Source: a virus. From it: 38,269 nt of DNA. The stretch covers positions 1 through 38,269 of the IMG/VR virus record IMGVR_UViG_3300028874_000026. One strand, 5' to 3'. This document shows, piece after piece, positions 37,593-38,269 of this stretch. A program made the translations under genes and the position numbers. Every line of letters starts with the position of its first letter. The first letter of the stretch is position 1. Below the pieces are notes generated by a model that was not told the origin of the DNA, did not search any database, and saw only the letters and a program-made list of their open reading frames with translations.

Positions 37593-37612
37593 TGATCATA
37601 TCTCATCATAAT

Positions 37613-37870
37613 TTAATTGGACCATGATTGTTCCATAGCGTAAATGTGCCCGCAATCAGAATAATCTAAATGAATATTTGCGCGACAATGGTAACACCTC
37701 ATCTCTGAATGAAATATGGCATGACCACAACATTTAATGGAATGTTCCATATATTGGCGCGTCATTAGTTGGGGGTCTATACAAACCTTACAAACGTCAC
37801 TTCTTGTTGACGATGCTACGTGATTTACCGCACGACGGATTGCTATTTCAATTTTATCATACGTGTTCAT
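37613..37870 (-). CDS. Cys-rich zinc-binding protein
   Basis: 85 residues. CKVC (27-30) with CCGH (47-50), and CYHC (59-62) with CGH (73-75) make two likely zinc sites. Helical N-terminus. ATG overlaps the stop of the upstream gene (ATGA), so coupled. Possible DNA- or protein-binding early protein. Confidence 0.65.
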   Translation of the reverse strand: MNTYDKIEIAIRRAVNHVASSTRSDVCKVCIDPQLMTRQYMEHSIKCCGHAIFHSEMRCYHCRANIHLDYSDCGHIYAMEQSWSN

Positions 37871-38106
37871 TCCTCATTTTCCCCAATTTCCCGGTAACGA
37901 TCCCCATAGAAGAACCGACACTCCCCGCACAGTTCGTCATAATTCCCGTCTTCCCTCCCGCCCTTATGGGCGCATGTCCCGCACGGGCTATCGGCCAACG
38001 CTGCGGCGACAACCTCGGCAATAGTGCACTCTGCCCCATAATGCAGACAGTGCTTGATTGCGGCCTCACTGGCCCAATCCTTGGGCGTCTTACGTCCGTT
38101 TGCCAT
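37867..38106 (-). CDS. Zinc-ribbon-like small protein, first gene from right end
   Basis: 79 residues from ATG 38106 (AAGGGGGG upstream; an earlier in-frame start is less likely). C42GTC45 and C60GEC63 form a zinc-ribbon pair (SPCGTCAHKGG; ELCGECRFFYG). Transcribed inward from the terminal repeat, like the gene at 285 on the other side. Likely an early gene. Confidence 0.65.
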   Translation of the reverse strand: MANGRKTPKDWASEAAIKHCLHYGAECTIAEVVAAALADSPCGTCAHKGGREDGNYDELCGECRFFYGDRYREIGENEE

Positions 38107-38120
38107 CAAATCCCCCCTTC

Positions 38121-38137
38121 TTTGCATAAAGTGCAAA
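38121..38137. promoter_or_regulatory. Inverted repeat just inside the right terminal repeat
   Basis: TTTGCA-TAAAG-TGCAAA (38121-38137), perfect 6-bp arms, immediately upstream of the ribosome binding site of the gene at 38106. Could be an operator or an mRNA leader hairpin. Confidence 0.45.
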
Positions 38138-38142
38138 CAACC

Positions 38143-38269
38143 CGTGACTACTCTCGGCCCTAAAGGGCCGAGCTTCGGTGCCTCACGGCCCGCTTTTCCT
38201 GTTTCCGACCGCTAACGCGGTTCGATTCACAGGCCATCCCCGGAAGTCCTCCGGTTTTCAGTCCAAGAC
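38143..38269. repeat. Right copy of the perfect 127-bp inverted terminal repeat
   Basis: Exact reverse complement of 1-127, compared base by base. Outside it the two sides are unrelated. The gene at 38106 reads inward from it. Confidence 0.97.

Noticed and set aside
37207-37599. Leftward 130-residue Cys-rich ORF
   Set aside because: It reads through the terminator at 37311-37344 and into an opposite gene; the 58-residue membrane frame at 37416-37592 fits better.

Overview
This window reads as a contiguous piece of a contractile-tailed (myovirus-type) bacteriophage genome. The virion genes form one nearly unbroken rightward block from 4218 to about 31450. It contains terminase small and large subunits, a DUF1073-type portal, a MuF-like head protein, a DUF2213 protease/scaffold, a decoration protein, a DUF2184 capsid protein, neck proteins, a DUF3383 sheath, tube, frameshifted tail chaperones, tape measure, Pam3-like baseplate proteins, spike, wedge and fibre. 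Enzymes (31515-34214) and a lysis cassette (lysozyme, holin-like protein, nested Rz/Rz1) follow at 34349-36185. Moderately GC-rich codon use and the gene families suggest a proteobacterial host, perhaps alphaproteobacterial. That host call is inference only.

Layout: 1-127 is one copy of a perfect inverted terminal repeat, whose other copy is 38143-38269. Positions 285-1406 hold a pentapeptide-repeat protein and two small phage proteins. Positions 1407-1832 and 2780-4217 are mostly non-coding but strongly structured. Each block starts at a sigma70-like promoter and contains tRNA or tRNA-like elements, of which only tRNA-Thr(TGT) at 3952-4029 is canonical. A possible late regulator (2303-2779) lies between the two blocks. 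A leftward gene (3525-3779) with its own promoter and operator sits inside the second block. A leftward five-gene cassette (9246-10819) interrupts the head genes. The right arm (36159-38106) carries leftward small genes: an HTH protein, zinc-ribbon proteins and a small membrane protein.

How it fits together: the rightward operon builds the particle, and the lysis genes release it. The leftward genes at 3525-3779 and 36159-36837 share a related palindromic operator next to strong promoters, so a common repressor, possibly the HTH protein at 36159-36389, may control both. No integrase, DNA polymerase, helicase, primase or recombinase is visible. Together with the exactly 127-bp inverted ends, this suggests the window is one segment of a larger genome, bounded by an inverted repeat, rather than a complete replicon.

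The most unusual content is the structured RNA. A run of about ten hairpins (2811-3175, two with GCAA tetraloops) leads into a tRNA-shaped element whose anticodon loop would be 34 nt. Next in interest are a ~60-residue beta-repeat inserted six times into three different virion proteins, and a textbook T TTT TTG frameshift site in the tail chaperone gene.
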